Part shown: in pieces, positions 23,986 to 33,214 of the stretch
How the letters are laid out: each line of letters begins with the position of its first letter
How positions within the stretch are numbered: position 1 is the first letter of the stretch
Source: Flavobacteriales bacterium UBA4110
GTDB lineage: Bacteria; Bacteroidota; Bacteroidia; Flavobacteriales; Weeksellaceae
Length of the DNA: 61,940 nucleotides
NCBI GenBank assembly: GCA_002383165.1
Contig: DFXK01000003.1
Location: 132,187 to 194,126, forward strand
Direction of reading: 5' to 3'
The notes under the pieces: model-generated
Seen by the model: the letters and a program-made list of their open reading frames with translations, nothing else
The model's database searches: none
Told to the model about the DNA's origin: nothing
Made by a program: the position numbers and the translations under genes

Positions 23986-24630
23986 GTGAAGGATTACTAC
24001 TACTTTCTCGGAATTCCTCAAAATGCTTCTGCAGAAGACATCAAAAAAGCCTACAGAAAATTGTCTCTGAAATATCATCCAGATAAAAATGATAATGATC
24101 AGTTCTTCTCGGATAGATTTAGGGAAATTCAGGAAGCTTATGAAACATTGACTGATACGGACAGAAGACGACTTTATGACCAGAATCTCAGCAGTCAGCA
24201 GAGAAATGTAAAAAGTATTCTTCCTCCGAAAATTAAAAATTTTTCTGTAAGTAAAATCCGTGTTAAAGTTGACGAAGAAATCACAGTTTATTGGAATACT
24301 TACGATGCGGACTTGGTGAAAATAGTTCCTTTTGGATTAGAAAAACCGAATGGCGAAAGAACAATTAGGATTAAAGAATTTGATTCTCAAGGAAAATTCC
24401 AGATTTTGCTTCACGCGACTAATACAGTTCTTCACAAAACAATCGTTCAGGGAATTACAATTACAGAACTAGCAGAATCAGAATCCAATTCTGAGGAAAA
24501 AGAATCGTTAAACAATCCAACTGAATCTTTCCACAAACCTCCAAAAAAAGAAAACCAATCTAAAAGACTGGTTTCTGTTCTTATATTTTTAGCATTGATT
24601 GCTTTGATTATTTGGCTGATGTTTAGCTGA
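23986..24630 (+). CDS. J-domain protein with C-terminal membrane anchor
   Basis: 214 residues from the GTG at 23986; a TTG just before it could also start. A J domain covers residues 1-~68 (KDYYYFLGIPQNASAEDIKK, then KYHPDKND with the HPD motif, and FREIQEAYETLTD). No Gly/Phe or zinc-finger region follows. Instead there is a beta domain (about 80-160), a polar linker rich in Ser/Glu and a single C-terminal helix (LVSVLIFLALIALIIWLMF). It should recruit DnaK to the inner membrane. Its end overlaps the small protein encoded on the other strand. Confidence 0.88.
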   Translation: MKDYYYFLGIPQNASAEDIKKAYRKLSLKYHPDKNDNDQFFSDRFREIQEAYETLTDTDRRRLYDQNLSSQQRNVKSILPPKIKNFSVSKIRVKVDEEITVYWNTYDADLVKIVPFGLEKPNGERTIRIKEFDSQGKFQILLHATNTVLHKTIVQGITITELAESESNSEEKESLNNPTESFHKPPKKENQSKRLVSVLIFLALIALIIWLMFS

Positions 24631-24775
24631 TCTTTGCTCTTCCCGGACATTTTTTACAACGTTTCCCTTTCTTGAATTTTTTGCAACATTTTTTCTTGTC
24701 ACAATACATCATCTCATCGTTTCTGTAAGCCGGAGCCAAAGGCGCAATCTTGAAAGCTATAACTGTTGGAATCAT
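24623..24775 (-). CDS. 50-residue Cys/Lys-rich small protein
   Basis: The ATG at 24775 opens a 50-codon frame. The first half is neutral (MIPTVIAFKIAPLAPAYRND); the second half reads MYCDKKKCCKKFKKGKRCKK and ends CPGRAKIS, with five cysteines among many lysines. The C-CC-C-C spacing suggests a small metal-binding or nucleic-acid-binding protein. Its last codons overlap the stop region of the J-domain gene on the other strand by 8 bases. The composition is unlikely by chance, which supports a real gene; function unknown. Confidence 0.65.
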   Translation of the reverse strand: MIPTVIAFKIAPLAPAYRNDEMMYCDKKKCCKKFKKGKRCKKCPGRAKIS

Positions 24776-24875
24776 AGCTGCAAATATAATTTAATTTAGA
24801 ATAAATACAAATTAAAAACAAAAAATTCCTTAATTATTTAACAACTAGGGAATTAATTTAAGATTTATGAAGTAT

Positions 24876-25544
24876 TTATTTTAAATAAGGTGCCATCACT
24901 TTTGTCCAAAGTCGGTAACCTTCCGGCTTCATATGCAACATATCGTCTTTGAAAATATCGCTTCTTACTTTTCCGTTTTCATCATTCATTACTTTGGTGA
25001 TATCAATATATTTTGCTCTTTTTTGAGTTTTAAGGTAAGCTTCTATTGATTCGTTGAGCTCTTTAATCTGAGGCCAAAATTTTTCACGACTTGGCGAATA
25101 CTTTATGGAAACGTAAGCCACCGGAACTCTAGGATACTTCTGACGTATTTTCCCAAAAAAGGTTTTGAATCTTTCAAATACTTCTGCTGCAGTAGGATTG
25201 TCTGTTGCAATATCATTTTCTCCACAGTAGATTACAATTTGTCTTGGGTTATAAGGATTTAAAAGATCATCCGCATAATAATTTAGATCGAGCAACCTTG
25301 AGCCGCCAAAACCTCTGTTAATTATGGTTTTTCCGGGAAAATAATCATTCACATCCTGCCATTTAGTAAAGGATGAACTTCCTACAAAAAGAATTGGTTT
25401 GGTGGGGATTCCCTTGGTTTGATCAATCATTTTGAATTCCTGAATCTCTTTCCAATAAGGTTTGTCTTGTGCAAAGAATAGGAGAGAGTTGAGAATCAAT
25501 GCCAAGAGAAAAAGCTTTTGGAAAAGCAATCTGTTGTATTTCAT
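24876..25544 (-). CDS. SGNH/GDSL-type hydrolase, secreted
   Basis: 222 residues from the ATG at 25544 (MKYNRLLFQK); the longer frame from 25604 has an unlikely extension through the terminator stem. A signal peptide ends SLLFFAQ. The SGNH blocks are visible: block I FVGSSSFTKW, block II GFGGSRLLD, block III YCGENDIA and block V DDMLHMKPEGY with the catalytic Asp-His. It should be a periplasmic or secreted esterase, for example for acetylated sugars. Substrate not deducible. Confidence 0.88.
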   Translation of the reverse strand: MKYNRLLFQKLFLLALILNSLLFFAQDKPYWKEIQEFKMIDQTKGIPTKPILFVGSSSFTKWQDVNDYFPGKTIINRGFGGSRLLDLNYYADDLLNPYNPRQIVIYCGENDIATDNPTAAEVFERFKTFFGKIRQKYPRVPVAYVSIKYSPSREKFWPQIKELNESIEAYLKTQKRAKYIDITKVMNDENGKVRSDIFKDDMLHMKPEGYRLWTKVMAPYLK

Positions 25545-25575
25545 TTTAATTTTTTTTGAAGTTTCAAGGTAAAAA

Positions 25576-25601
25576 AAATCAGTTGCTTTGGCAACTGATT
25601 T
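25576..25601 (-). terminator. Terminator after the first endonuclease I gene
   Basis: A perfect 11-bp stem, AAATCAGTTGC (25576-25586) / GCAACTGATTT (25591-25601). On minus it is followed by a run of T's, so it ends the gene at 25629-26705. Confidence 0.85.
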
Positions 25602-25628
25602 CAAAATTTTAATATTAGTTTAAGACAA

Positions 25629-26705
25629 TTAATCAACGATAAATTTCGTGTTCAATTCTCCTGTTTTCAAGATGTAAACACCTTTTGGTAGATTTTTTAA
25701 AGTGATTGTATTTCCATTTTGGAACGGATTGTCAATCGTTTGTACATTTTGTCCAATAGTATTATAGATGAACGCTTTTTTGAATTGTTTCAAATCTTTA
25801 TCGCCAGTTACTTGGATTGTATTTCCTTTCACAGGGTTTGGAGCGATTGTCAAATTCTTAGAGAAAGAAGCATCATCTACAGCAAGCGGAGAGAGTCCCC
25901 AAATTTCTGTTACCCATTCTGGGTGATCTACGAATGGATTTCTATTATTCTGATATGTATAAGCTGCGTTATTTCTAACAATTTCTCTTTCAGACACTGG
26001 ATCTTGCTGATGCCATAACAAAAGTAGATTAAGCTCCCAAGTTGCCAAACCTTGATTAGGATTTGATGGGTTAAGAATGTTACCGCTAGAAAAAGAAGAG
26101 AGTCTTGTCTGATATCTTGTTACAAAATATAAAAGCCCTCTTGCAATATCCCCTTTAAATTCATTGATTGGCTCGAAAACTGTCCCTCCATATCCTGGTG
26201 AAGAATTTGGTCCAAGCTTAGATCCGTTCTTGGATGTATAAGTAGGGTTGGAAACTTTTCCGTAAGGATAGTTACTTCTCATGCCATTTACTTTTCCGTC
26301 TGTAGGTAGGATGTGGTGGATATCAGAAACCATTGGACTTGCAGAATTAAAAAGACTCTGTGGAACTGAGTGCTCTCTGTTATAGCAATCTCCTTCTACG
26401 GAATAATTCCCACATTTTTTCTGACCGTGTGTATAATTATACGGATCTGCACCTGTCGGATTTTCAGAGTAGATATCCAGAACCGAACCGTCTTTTTCAT
26501 AAAAATTATCGGTGTCTGTACTCGGATAACCATTGTAAAGATTGTCATAGCTTTTGGTTTGGTAACCAGCAGTGATGATCTCCCCTAGTTTTGTTTTCAT
26601 AGCGTAACCAGAAAGCCCAGTTACAGTACTATAGTACCCATTTGGTTCTTGTGCATTAATAAGACCAAAGAATCCTACAAAAAGAATAAAGATATTTTTT
26701 TTCAT
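25629..26705 (-). CDS. Secreted endonuclease I family nuclease, T9SS-sorted
   Basis: 358 residues with a signal peptide (FVGFFGLINAQ). The nuclease core (about 20-270) has the endonuclease I signature NREHSVPQSLF and DIHHILPTDGKVNGMRSNYP, with the metal/catalytic His. The C-terminal ~80 residues are a T9SS type A sorting domain (IAPNPVKGNTIQVTG ... LPKGVYILKTGELNTKFIVD). It likely digests extracellular DNA/RNA for nutrition or defence. A close paralogue lies upstream (26900-28036). Confidence 0.92.
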   Translation of the reverse strand: MKKNIFILFVGFFGLINAQEPNGYYSTVTGLSGYAMKTKLGEIITAGYQTKSYDNLYNGYPSTDTDNFYEKDGSVLDIYSENPTGADPYNYTHGQKKCGNYSVEGDCYNREHSVPQSLFNSASPMVSDIHHILPTDGKVNGMRSNYPYGKVSNPTYTSKNGSKLGPNSSPGYGGTVFEPINEFKGDIARGLLYFVTRYQTRLSSFSSGNILNPSNPNQGLATWELNLLLLWHQQDPVSEREIVRNNAAYTYQNNRNPFVDHPEWVTEIWGLSPLAVDDASFSKNLTIAPNPVKGNTIQVTGDKDLKQFKKAFIYNTIGQNVQTIDNPFQNGNTITLKNLPKGVYILKTGELNTKFIVD

Positions 26706-26851
26706 TGTAAAAATTAAGGGTGCTAAAGATATAAAATATTATGATTGTTTGATGTTATTAATTATTAACATTGTAGTTGTAATTTATTATTAATTAGATA
26801 TTTTGATTTTTATTATATGAAATATTAGATTTTTAACATTGAGAAATAAAA

Positions 26852-26880
26852 AAAGACAGAAACTATTTTCTGTCTTTCAT
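26852..26880 (-). terminator. Terminator after the second endonuclease I gene
   Basis: The stem AAAGACAGAAA (26852-26862) / TTTCTGTCTTT (26867-26877) is followed on minus by a long T tract. Confidence 0.87.
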
Positions 26881-26899
26881 TGATATAAATTTGTTTTGA

Positions 26900-28036
26900 T
26901 TACTCAATTATAAATTTGGTGTTTAATTCTCCAGTTTTAAGAATATATACACCTTTAGGTAAATTTTTCAGAGTAATTGTATTTCCCGCTTGGAAAGGAT
27001 TTTCGATGGTCTGTACATTTTGTCCAACCATATTATAAATAAAAACTTTTTTGAATTGTTTCAAATCTTGGTCTCCAGTTATATTAATTATATTTCCTTT
27101 CACAGGATTTGGTGCAATAGTCAGATTTTTAGAGAAAGAAGCATCATCTACAGCCAAAGGAGATTTGCCCCAGATCATTTCGACCCACTCCGGATGATCA
27201 ATAAACGGATTTCTGTTACCTTGGAAAGTGTAAGAAGCATTATTGCGGTCAATTTCTTTTTGAGAAACAGGATCTTGCTCACTCCATTTTAACATCAGAT
27301 TAAGATACCATAATTGCAGGCCTCTATTTTTAGAACCATCTAAAGGGCTAGATGCTGTTTGGTATTGGCTAAATGATGTGAGATTATCTTCGTACCTTGT
27401 AACAAAGTACAAAGCCATTCTTGCAAAATCACCCTTGAACTCATTAATAGGTTCGAAAACAGAACCACTGTAACCAGGAACTTTGCTTGGCCCTAGCTTG
27501 GTTCCGTTTTTGGAAGTCCAAGTTGCTGTAGAAACTTCGCCATAAGGATAATCTCCTCGTTTGGAATTCGTATAGCCATCAGTTGGAATTACAAAATGGA
27601 TATCGTGTGACATAGGAACAGCATTTATTCCGCCGAAATAGGTTTTTGGTAGGGAGTGTTCTCTGTTATAACAACTTCCTTCCCCAGAATAATTTCCACA
27701 CTGGTTGCCACCTACAGAAGCTTGTCCCCATTTGAATTCATAAGGATCGTTACTTACGCCAGTTGTATTAGCCGCAGGATTTTCAGAGTACATGTCAATA
27801 ATGGTTCCATCATTTTCATAATACTTATCGATATCAGTTGTTTTGTATCCTAGCCATAATCCTCCGGTGCCACTCCCGTAGCCCATATCTTTTGCTCCAT
27901 TAGTAATTATTTGAGCAAGTTTTGTTTTCAAACTGTAGCCCGATAGGCCAGTTGTTCCGTCATAATATCCTGTTGGGATCTGAGAGAATCCAAATCCGAA
28001 AATCCCAAAAAACACAATAATAAAGCTTTTATTCAT
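26900..28036 (-). CDS. Second secreted endonuclease I family nuclease, T9SS-sorted
   Basis: 378 residues. Same architecture as its neighbour: signal peptide, endonuclease I core (NREHSLPKTYFGG, SHDIHFVIPTDGYTNSKRGDYP) and a C-terminal T9SS domain almost identical to that of the paralogue (DASFSKNLTIAPNPVKGN). It has an extra Gly-rich insert near residue 50 (GYGSGTGGLWLGYKTTD). The shared 3' part and the divergent core suggest a tandem duplication with later divergence or gene conversion at the end. Own terminator, so separately expressed. Confidence 0.92.
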   Translation of the reverse strand: MNKSFIIVFFGIFGFGFSQIPTGYYDGTTGLSGYSLKTKLAQIITNGAKDMGYGSGTGGLWLGYKTTDIDKYYENDGTIIDMYSENPAANTTGVSNDPYEFKWGQASVGGNQCGNYSGEGSCYNREHSLPKTYFGGINAVPMSHDIHFVIPTDGYTNSKRGDYPYGEVSTATWTSKNGTKLGPSKVPGYSGSVFEPINEFKGDFARMALYFVTRYEDNLTSFSQYQTASSPLDGSKNRGLQLWYLNLMLKWSEQDPVSQKEIDRNNASYTFQGNRNPFIDHPEWVEMIWGKSPLAVDDASFSKNLTIAPNPVKGNIINITGDQDLKQFKKVFIYNMVGQNVQTIENPFQAGNTITLKNLPKGVYILKTGELNTKFIIE

Positions 28037-28174
28037 TATCTAAAATTAAGACTGTAAAATTATAATATTTATAATCTGTTTATAATAGGTGATTGAATTT
28101 TTAAGCAAAATTTAAGTTACTGTAATAAAATGTTAATTAATCCTGACGTGAAAAAATTCAGGAATCCAGGGATT

Positions 28175-29380
28175 TTAATTGGTAGTGCTGATGTATCTTT
28201 TATTAACCTTAGAAAAAATCCACGAAATGGATAATCCAAAAAAGAAAGCGATCGCGGAAACGGTAAGGTAATTGATCAATTCAATTTTTACGGGAAATGC
28301 AAGATTTTCACTAGCTTTGAAAAAGCCTGTGCTGATCTGGATATAGCAAATGACAGAGCCGATAATAAGACCGCAAACGACTCCCGCAGATACAATTAAA
28401 AAGCCTGTAAAAAAGTAAATAAATCTCAGATTTTTAAGATTAAATCCAAGTGCAATCAGTGATTTTGCCTGATCTTTCTTATCCAGCTGTAAAATTGTGA
28501 TCGCTCCGGCGAGATTGAATGTCGTGATGAAAATGACCAGTCCGAAAATAAGATAAATCATCAATTTTTCCGTATTGATCATTTTCCAAAATGCGGCATT
28601 TTCTTCAGATTTAGTCTTTATATCTGCATCATTTCCAATTTTTTTTATAAGGTTGGCTTTTATGCTTTCTGCATCAGCCGGATTTTTCAGCTTAATAACA
28701 ATCTGATAGCAATCATTTTTTTGAAGATCCAAAAGTTGTTGAGCTAGCTCTATTGGTGCAATAATATAATTGTCCAACTGGTCATTTCCGGGGAAAACGC
28801 CTGACACATAGATCTCTCCTTTATTGAAAATGTCATTCTCACTTTGTATAATACCTTTTCCCGGCTTAGGCATCAAAACTGTTGCAAATTCCTGACTGGA
28901 GTTCACAGGAAGAGACAATCTGTTGTCCAGACCATTTTCCATAATCACTTCATTGCTGTACTTGAAATCTGGATATTTTCCGTAGAAAATGTTTTCGTTT
29001 ATTGGATTAACATTGGTGTAAGCAGAATCTACACCCCGAAGATAGGCAATCTCACCATTATCTTTATAGCCCAGATATACTTTTTCTTCTATAACAGATG
29101 AAAAATAAGCAACAGCAGATTCTTTCTTCAGCACACTTCTTATGTGTGCTACATCTTTTAAAACTTTTCCTGTCTTGCTTTTGATAGTGAGGTCTGCATG
29201 CAGATTGGTTATCATCTGCTTATTAATATCTTCCAGACCGGAAAAAACAGAAATAATAATAAACATAGATGCCACAGCCGCCACCATTGCAAATGCTGCA
29301 AGCCAAGTGATGAACGTGACCGCTGTACTTCCTTTTTTCGCTATAAGGTAGCGCGATGCTATGTAAAAAGCATTTTTCAA
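28175..29380 (-). CDS. ABC transporter permease, LolC/E-FtsX type
   Basis: 401 residues. It begins with a cytoplasmic piece and TM1 (VTFITWLAAFAMVAAVASMFIIISVFSG), followed by a large periplasmic domain (about 45-265) and three C-terminal helices (LMIYLIFGLVIFITTFNLAGAI; RFIYFFTGFLIVSAGVVCGL; ELINYLTVSAIAFFFGLSISW). This matches the LolC/LolE class that releases lipoproteins from the inner membrane. Only one permease gene is seen and no ATPase adjoins it. It starts 2 bases after rbfA, so they are co-transcribed. Confidence 0.9.
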   Translation of the reverse strand: MKNAFYIASRYLIAKKGSTAVTFITWLAAFAMVAAVASMFIIISVFSGLEDINKQMITNLHADLTIKSKTGKVLKDVAHIRSVLKKESAVAYFSSVIEEKVYLGYKDNGEIAYLRGVDSAYTNVNPINENIFYGKYPDFKYSNEVIMENGLDNRLSLPVNSSQEFATVLMPKPGKGIIQSENDIFNKGEIYVSGVFPGNDQLDNYIIAPIELAQQLLDLQKNDCYQIVIKLKNPADAESIKANLIKKIGNDADIKTKSEENAAFWKMINTEKLMIYLIFGLVIFITTFNLAGAITILQLDKKDQAKSLIALGFNLKNLRFIYFFTGFLIVSAGVVCGLIIGSVICYIQISTGFFKASENLAFPVKIELINYLTVSAIAFFFGLSISWIFSKVNKRYISTTN

Positions 29381-29382
29381 TA

Positions 29383-29742
29383 CTACAGAATTGGATTGTC
29401 TCCTTCGCCTTTCAGTTCTTTTTCAATGCGTTCTACATCATCCAGACTCGTGTCTATGTAGAAAACCAGTTGGGGGATGATACGAACCTGTTTTGCCATT
29501 TTCTGTCCGAGATAATTACGGTAGAAGGCATTGTTCTCATTGATTTCCTTCATAATAGGCTCTCGAAGTTCAGCTGGGAAAATACTGAGGTATATTTTTG
29601 CGATTCCAAGATCCGGTGTTACTTTAACATCCGAAACAGAAACCAAAAAACTCTGCTTGCTGTCTGAAGCCTGTTTACGGAAGATTTCTGCCATGTCTTC
29701 CTGTATAATCTGTGCTACTTTTCTTTGTCTGTTGCTTTCCAT
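29383..29742 (-). CDS. rbfA: Ribosome-binding factor A
   Basis: 119 residues, typical length. KH-like fold features: N-terminal NRQRKVAQIIQEDMAEIFRKQ, then VSVSDVKVTPDLGIAKIYLS and the late VRIIPQLVFYIDTSLDDVERI. It helps mature the 16S rRNA 5' end in 30S assembly. It is the first gene of a two-gene operon with the LolC/E-type permease. Confidence 0.95.
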   Translation of the reverse strand: MESNRQRKVAQIIQEDMAEIFRKQASDSKQSFLVSVSDVKVTPDLGIAKIYLSIFPAELREPIMKEINENNAFYRNYLGQKMAKQVRIIPQLVFYIDTSLDDVERIEKELKGEGDNPIL

Positions 29743-29809
29743 AAGTTTTGCAAATTTAGTATTTTGTTTTGATTTTATAAGGACAAATATAAAGCTGCAA
29801 AATGTGGAA

Positions 29810-30290
29810 TTATTTCAGAAGCCACATCAAAGCTTTTTTTAGCTCTCTTTTCCAACGTTTATTACACTTGTCATTCGCCGGAAAACTGGTGTAACCATCA
29901 AAAAGGTTTTGCCCGTACTGCATATAAAATCATTGGGTTTTTTTTGGAAGTTTGATAATCCGGTGGCAGATAGGTTCAAATTTTTCTGCTGGAGATCAGC
30001 TGAGGCTTTTGAAATGCTGACTTAGTATTCTGACCTGAGAGTTGGCTGTATGTTTTTTTCCTTCAGAACTTTGCCGGATTAATTAAACTATAGTTCCATT
30101 CCAGATCTTTGTTGAATTTGAATTGAGCATCTGAAGAATTCCATATATTAAGATTGGAAGCCATAAATATATCTGTATTACCATTATCTTCAGGTAATTT
30201 GATAATCTTGAAAGCCACCTGCGAAAACATAATACTACTTATCATTATAAATATTAGAATCGATAATAATCTTAATGCCAACTTCTTCAA
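29810..30290 (-). pseudogene. Decayed esterase with N-terminal CBM-like domain
   Basis: A TTG-started frame (30063-30290) encodes a signal peptide and a short beta segment (VAFKIIKLPEDNGNTDIFMASNLNIWN) like the carbohydrate-binding start of Fes-type esterases, then stops. Further down, in another frame, QYGQNLFDGYTSFPAND resembles the esterase motif (DGQNLFD), and the remnant ends at a TAA (29810-29812). The middle of the gene is missing. It directly follows another decayed hydrolase gene. Reading it as a pseudogene explains why only 75 codons are intact. Confidence 0.5.
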
Positions 30291-30291
30291 A

Positions 30292-30916
30292 TTATTCTTG
30301 TCTTTTTGTGTAATGCTTGATGAAATTTACTGTTTTTTGTGCTATGTCATTAGCATCTTCCGAATTGATATTATTAAAGGTATGGTTGGCATTAGGCAGT
30401 ACAAAATAATGATAATTGATTTTATGATCTTTAAGCTTTTTAACCAAATGTTCAGATTGTCTGATATCTACCACATCATCTTGTTCTCCGTGAAATATTA
30501 ATGTTGGAATGGTATTTTCGGTAACATAATTTTCTGGCGATAACTCTTTCAGACGTTGTTTTGCGTTATATTTCTATTTTTCTATGTCAAAGCCTGTAAG
30601 CTCGATAATTTTTTTATTTCTGGTTTTGTAAGATTTTTGGATAATAAAACTTAAACCATTTCTAAATACTTGGATGAGCATCGCTACGGAAAAGTTAATT
30701 CAGGTACCGGCTGATTTTTTTGGCTGGTAGATGTCCAGTTTCAACGGGATATTTTCTGGGGTGTTTTTATAAATAATATCCCGATGCAAATTATAGTTTA
30801 GTGCTGGCTTTGGTAAACTGACATTTGAATTAATAGTTTTAAGGCTTAGTTTGTAGCTTAGGATAATCAGAATAATTAAGGAAACAACAAGTAGGATACT
30901 ATAATTTTACGTTCAT
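30292..30916 (-). pseudogene. Decayed alpha/beta hydrolase (BD-FAE-like)
   Basis: Start ATG at 30916 (MNVKL, then a frameshift). The next frame has a membrane helix (ILLVVSLIILIIL) and the esterase start HRDIIYKNTPENIPLKLDIY, then a TGA. The central part with the oxyanion and nucleophile motifs is deleted. The C-terminal part is again readable: TIPTLIFHGEQDDVVDIRQS with the catalytic Asp and PNANHTFNN with the His. Only the last 60 codons remain as an open frame. Clearly a non-functional gene, probably a former carbohydrate esterase or peptidase. Confidence 0.7.
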
Positions 30917-31075
30917 CAAAGATTTATTGCGTATCAAATATGAAAAATATGTCTAAAATGTGGATGTATAAAAAAAATGTTTTTTGTTCATCTTTTAAAG
31001 TCTATCTTTTGTAAATTTGAAACGCTTTTTGGGAAAATTAACCCCCAAAGAAATTAATAAAAATCTATTTTAGTA

Positions 31076-32374
31076 ATGACAACAAAATACGAAAAGATCC
31101 CAAGCTCATTGTTTGTAAAAAACCGAAAAAAGTTTGCAGAAAAACTACTTCCAAAATCTCTGGCGATTTTTAACTCCAACGATATCTATCCCATCAGTGC
31201 AGATTCTACAATGCCTTTTCAGCAGCATCGTGATATTTTTTATTTAAGTGGTGTAGATCAGGAAGAGAGTATTCTTGTAATCTTTCCTGATGCGTATCTG
31301 GAAGAGAATAGGGAGATTTTGTTTGTACGTGAAACGAATGATCATATTGCAGTTTGGGAAGGAGAAAAGCTTTCTAAAGATCAGGCTTATGAATTGTCAG
31401 GAATTAAAACGGTGTATTGGCTCAGCGACTTCGAAAAAGTTTTTAAAAACCTGATGTATGAAGCAGAAAATGTTTATCTCAACAAAAATGAACATTATAG
31501 AAATTCCGTAGAAACAGAACTGAGGGAAGATCGTTTCATCAAAAAAGTGCAGGCAGATTATCCGATGCACAATTATAAAAGGAGTAACCCAATTCTCCAG
31601 CGTTTGAGAAGCATCAAGGAACCAGAAGAATTAGCTTTGATTCAAAATGCTTGTAATATTACCGAAAAAGGAATCAGAAGATTATTGGCTTTTTTAAAAC
31701 CAGGCGTATGGGAATACGAAATTGAAGCTGAACTGATTCACGAATTTGTAAAAAACAGAAGCCGCGGATTTGCTTACACACCAATTATCGCTAGTGGAAA
31801 TAATTCAAACGTTCTTCACTATATCGCTAATAACCAGCAAAGTAAAGATGGTGATTTGATTCTTCTGGATGTAGGAGCAGAATACGCCAATTATGCCAGT
31901 GATCTTACCAGAACTATTCCCGTAAATGGAAAGTTTACTGTCAGACAAAGAGAAATCTATAATGCCGTATTGAAATGTAAAATCGAAGCAGAGGATCGTC
32001 TCGTAGCGGGGAATAATTGGTACAGATTCCACAAAGAAATGGGAGAGGTATACACTTCTGAATTGTTACAGTTAGGATTAATTGACAAAGCTGATGTTCA
32101 GAACGAGGACCCAAAATGGCCTGCTTATAAAAAATATATGATGCACGGAACTTCCCACCATATGGGATTAGACACGCACGATTACGGGCTTCTGACTGAC
32201 GATTTTGTAGAAAATATGGTATTTACCAATGAGCCAGGATTCTACATTCCTGCAGAAGGTTTTGGAGTTAGAATTGAGGACGACTATGTAATCCAGTCAT
32301 CAGGAAAACCATTTAATATGATGGCTAATATTCCAATTACTGTGGAGGAAATTGAGGATGTGATGAATTCTTAA
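31076..32374 (+). CDS. pepP: Xaa-Pro aminopeptidase (aminopeptidase P)
   Basis: 432 residues. An N-terminal creatinase-like domain (about 1-180) precedes a pita-bread metallopeptidase domain. The dinuclear metal ligands can be seen: D in LLDVGAEY, D in YASDLTRTIPV, H in HGTSHHMGLDTHD, E in FTNEPGFYIP and E in GVRIEDDYV. It removes N-terminal residues next to proline, in the cytoplasm. Its own terminator follows. Confidence 0.94.
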   Translation: MTTKYEKIPSSLFVKNRKKFAEKLLPKSLAIFNSNDIYPISADSTMPFQQHRDIFYLSGVDQEESILVIFPDAYLEENREILFVRETNDHIAVWEGEKLSKDQAYELSGIKTVYWLSDFEKVFKNLMYEAENVYLNKNEHYRNSVETELREDRFIKKVQADYPMHNYKRSNPILQRLRSIKEPEELALIQNACNITEKGIRRLLAFLKPGVWEYEIEAELIHEFVKNRSRGFAYTPIIASGNNSNVLHYIANNQQSKDGDLILLDVGAEYANYASDLTRTIPVNGKFTVRQREIYNAVLKCKIEAEDRLVAGNNWYRFHKEMGEVYTSELLQLGLIDKADVQNEDPKWPAYKKYMMHGTSHHMGLDTHDYGLLTDDFVENMVFTNEPGFYIPAEGFGVRIEDDYVIQSSGKPFNMMANIPITVEEIEDVMNS

Positions 32375-32390
32375 AAATAAATTATGCACA

Positions 32391-32426
32391 AAAAATCCCG
32401 ATAATTTTTCAATTATCGGGATTTTT
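32391..32426. terminator. Bidirectional terminator after pepP
   Basis: A perfect 16-bp stem, AAAAATCCCGATAATT (32391-32406) / AATTATCGGGATTTTT (32411-32426). It lies between the convergent pepP and the esterase gene. Confidence 0.92.
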
Positions 32427-32472
32427 ATTTATTACTAATTCGTACGGTCAATTATCATCCATCAACAATATT

Positions 32473-33111
32473 CTATTTCTTGAAAAACTCCATCAGGTCC
32501 AGATAGTTTTTCTGATTTACACCGTGGCCGGACATATATTCTCTAAATGAAAAATAAGCACTTAAATCATATAATAGGTCAGCAGCTTTTCTTCCCCATT
32601 CCAAAGGAATCACAGCATCTTCTGTTCCGTGCGAGATGAAGAAACGCATGTTTTCGTATTTCTTTTTATTCCTATCGATGTTTTTCAGAAGTTTCTCCTC
32701 AGGATAAGAACTGAGACAAGCCACTTTCGAGAACAGATCTGGATATTGTAAAGCCAAAGAATAAGCAATCATTCCACCTTGGCTGAAACCACAAAGATGC
32801 GTTTTGTTATCCGTCAATCCGTATCGGTTTGTGACGCTCATAATGTTTTCCAAAACGAGTTTTACCGCTTCGTTTGCTTCATTTTCCTCTACAAAATTTT
32901 CAGCATTATTGAAATCGATATCAAACCAAGCATAGCCTCCATAACTGGAATCTTTCGGCGCTCGGAAACTGATAACCAACCAATCTTCCGGCAAAGTTGG
33001 AACAAAACTGAAAAGGTCTTCTTCATTACTTCCATAACCGTGAAGCAAAAATAAAACGGGCGTTTCTGGTGTGATATTTTGAGGTTCTCTCACGAGATAT
33101 TGTAAATCCAT
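32473..33111 (-). CDS. Alpha/beta hydrolase (carboxylesterase/YpfH type)
   Basis: 212 residues, no signal peptide. It has the oxyanion segment LFLLHGYGSNEED, the nucleophile elbow CGFSQGGMIAY, the catalytic Asp in GTEDAVIPLEW and the His in SGHGVNQ. Length and motifs match the phospholipase/carboxylesterase group of small cytoplasmic esterases. Natural substrate unknown. It is a single gene, divergent from the oxygenase gene that follows. Confidence 0.9.
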   Translation of the reverse strand: MDLQYLVREPQNITPETPVLFLLHGYGSNEEDLFSFVPTLPEDWLVISFRAPKDSSYGGYAWFDIDFNNAENFVEENEANEAVKLVLENIMSVTNRYGLTDNKTHLCGFSQGGMIAYSLALQYPDLFSKVACLSSYPEEKLLKNIDRNKKKYENMRFFISHGTEDAVIPLEWGRKAADLLYDLSAYFSFREYMSGHGVNQKNYLDLMEFFKK

Positions 33112-33214
33112 TTTGCAAATATAATTAACAGATTTCAGAATTTTGAAAAGTTTTTATCTATAAGTTTTGTGTTGCTATAAAAACCGTATTTTAGCACCAC
33201 GAAAAATTTCTAAA

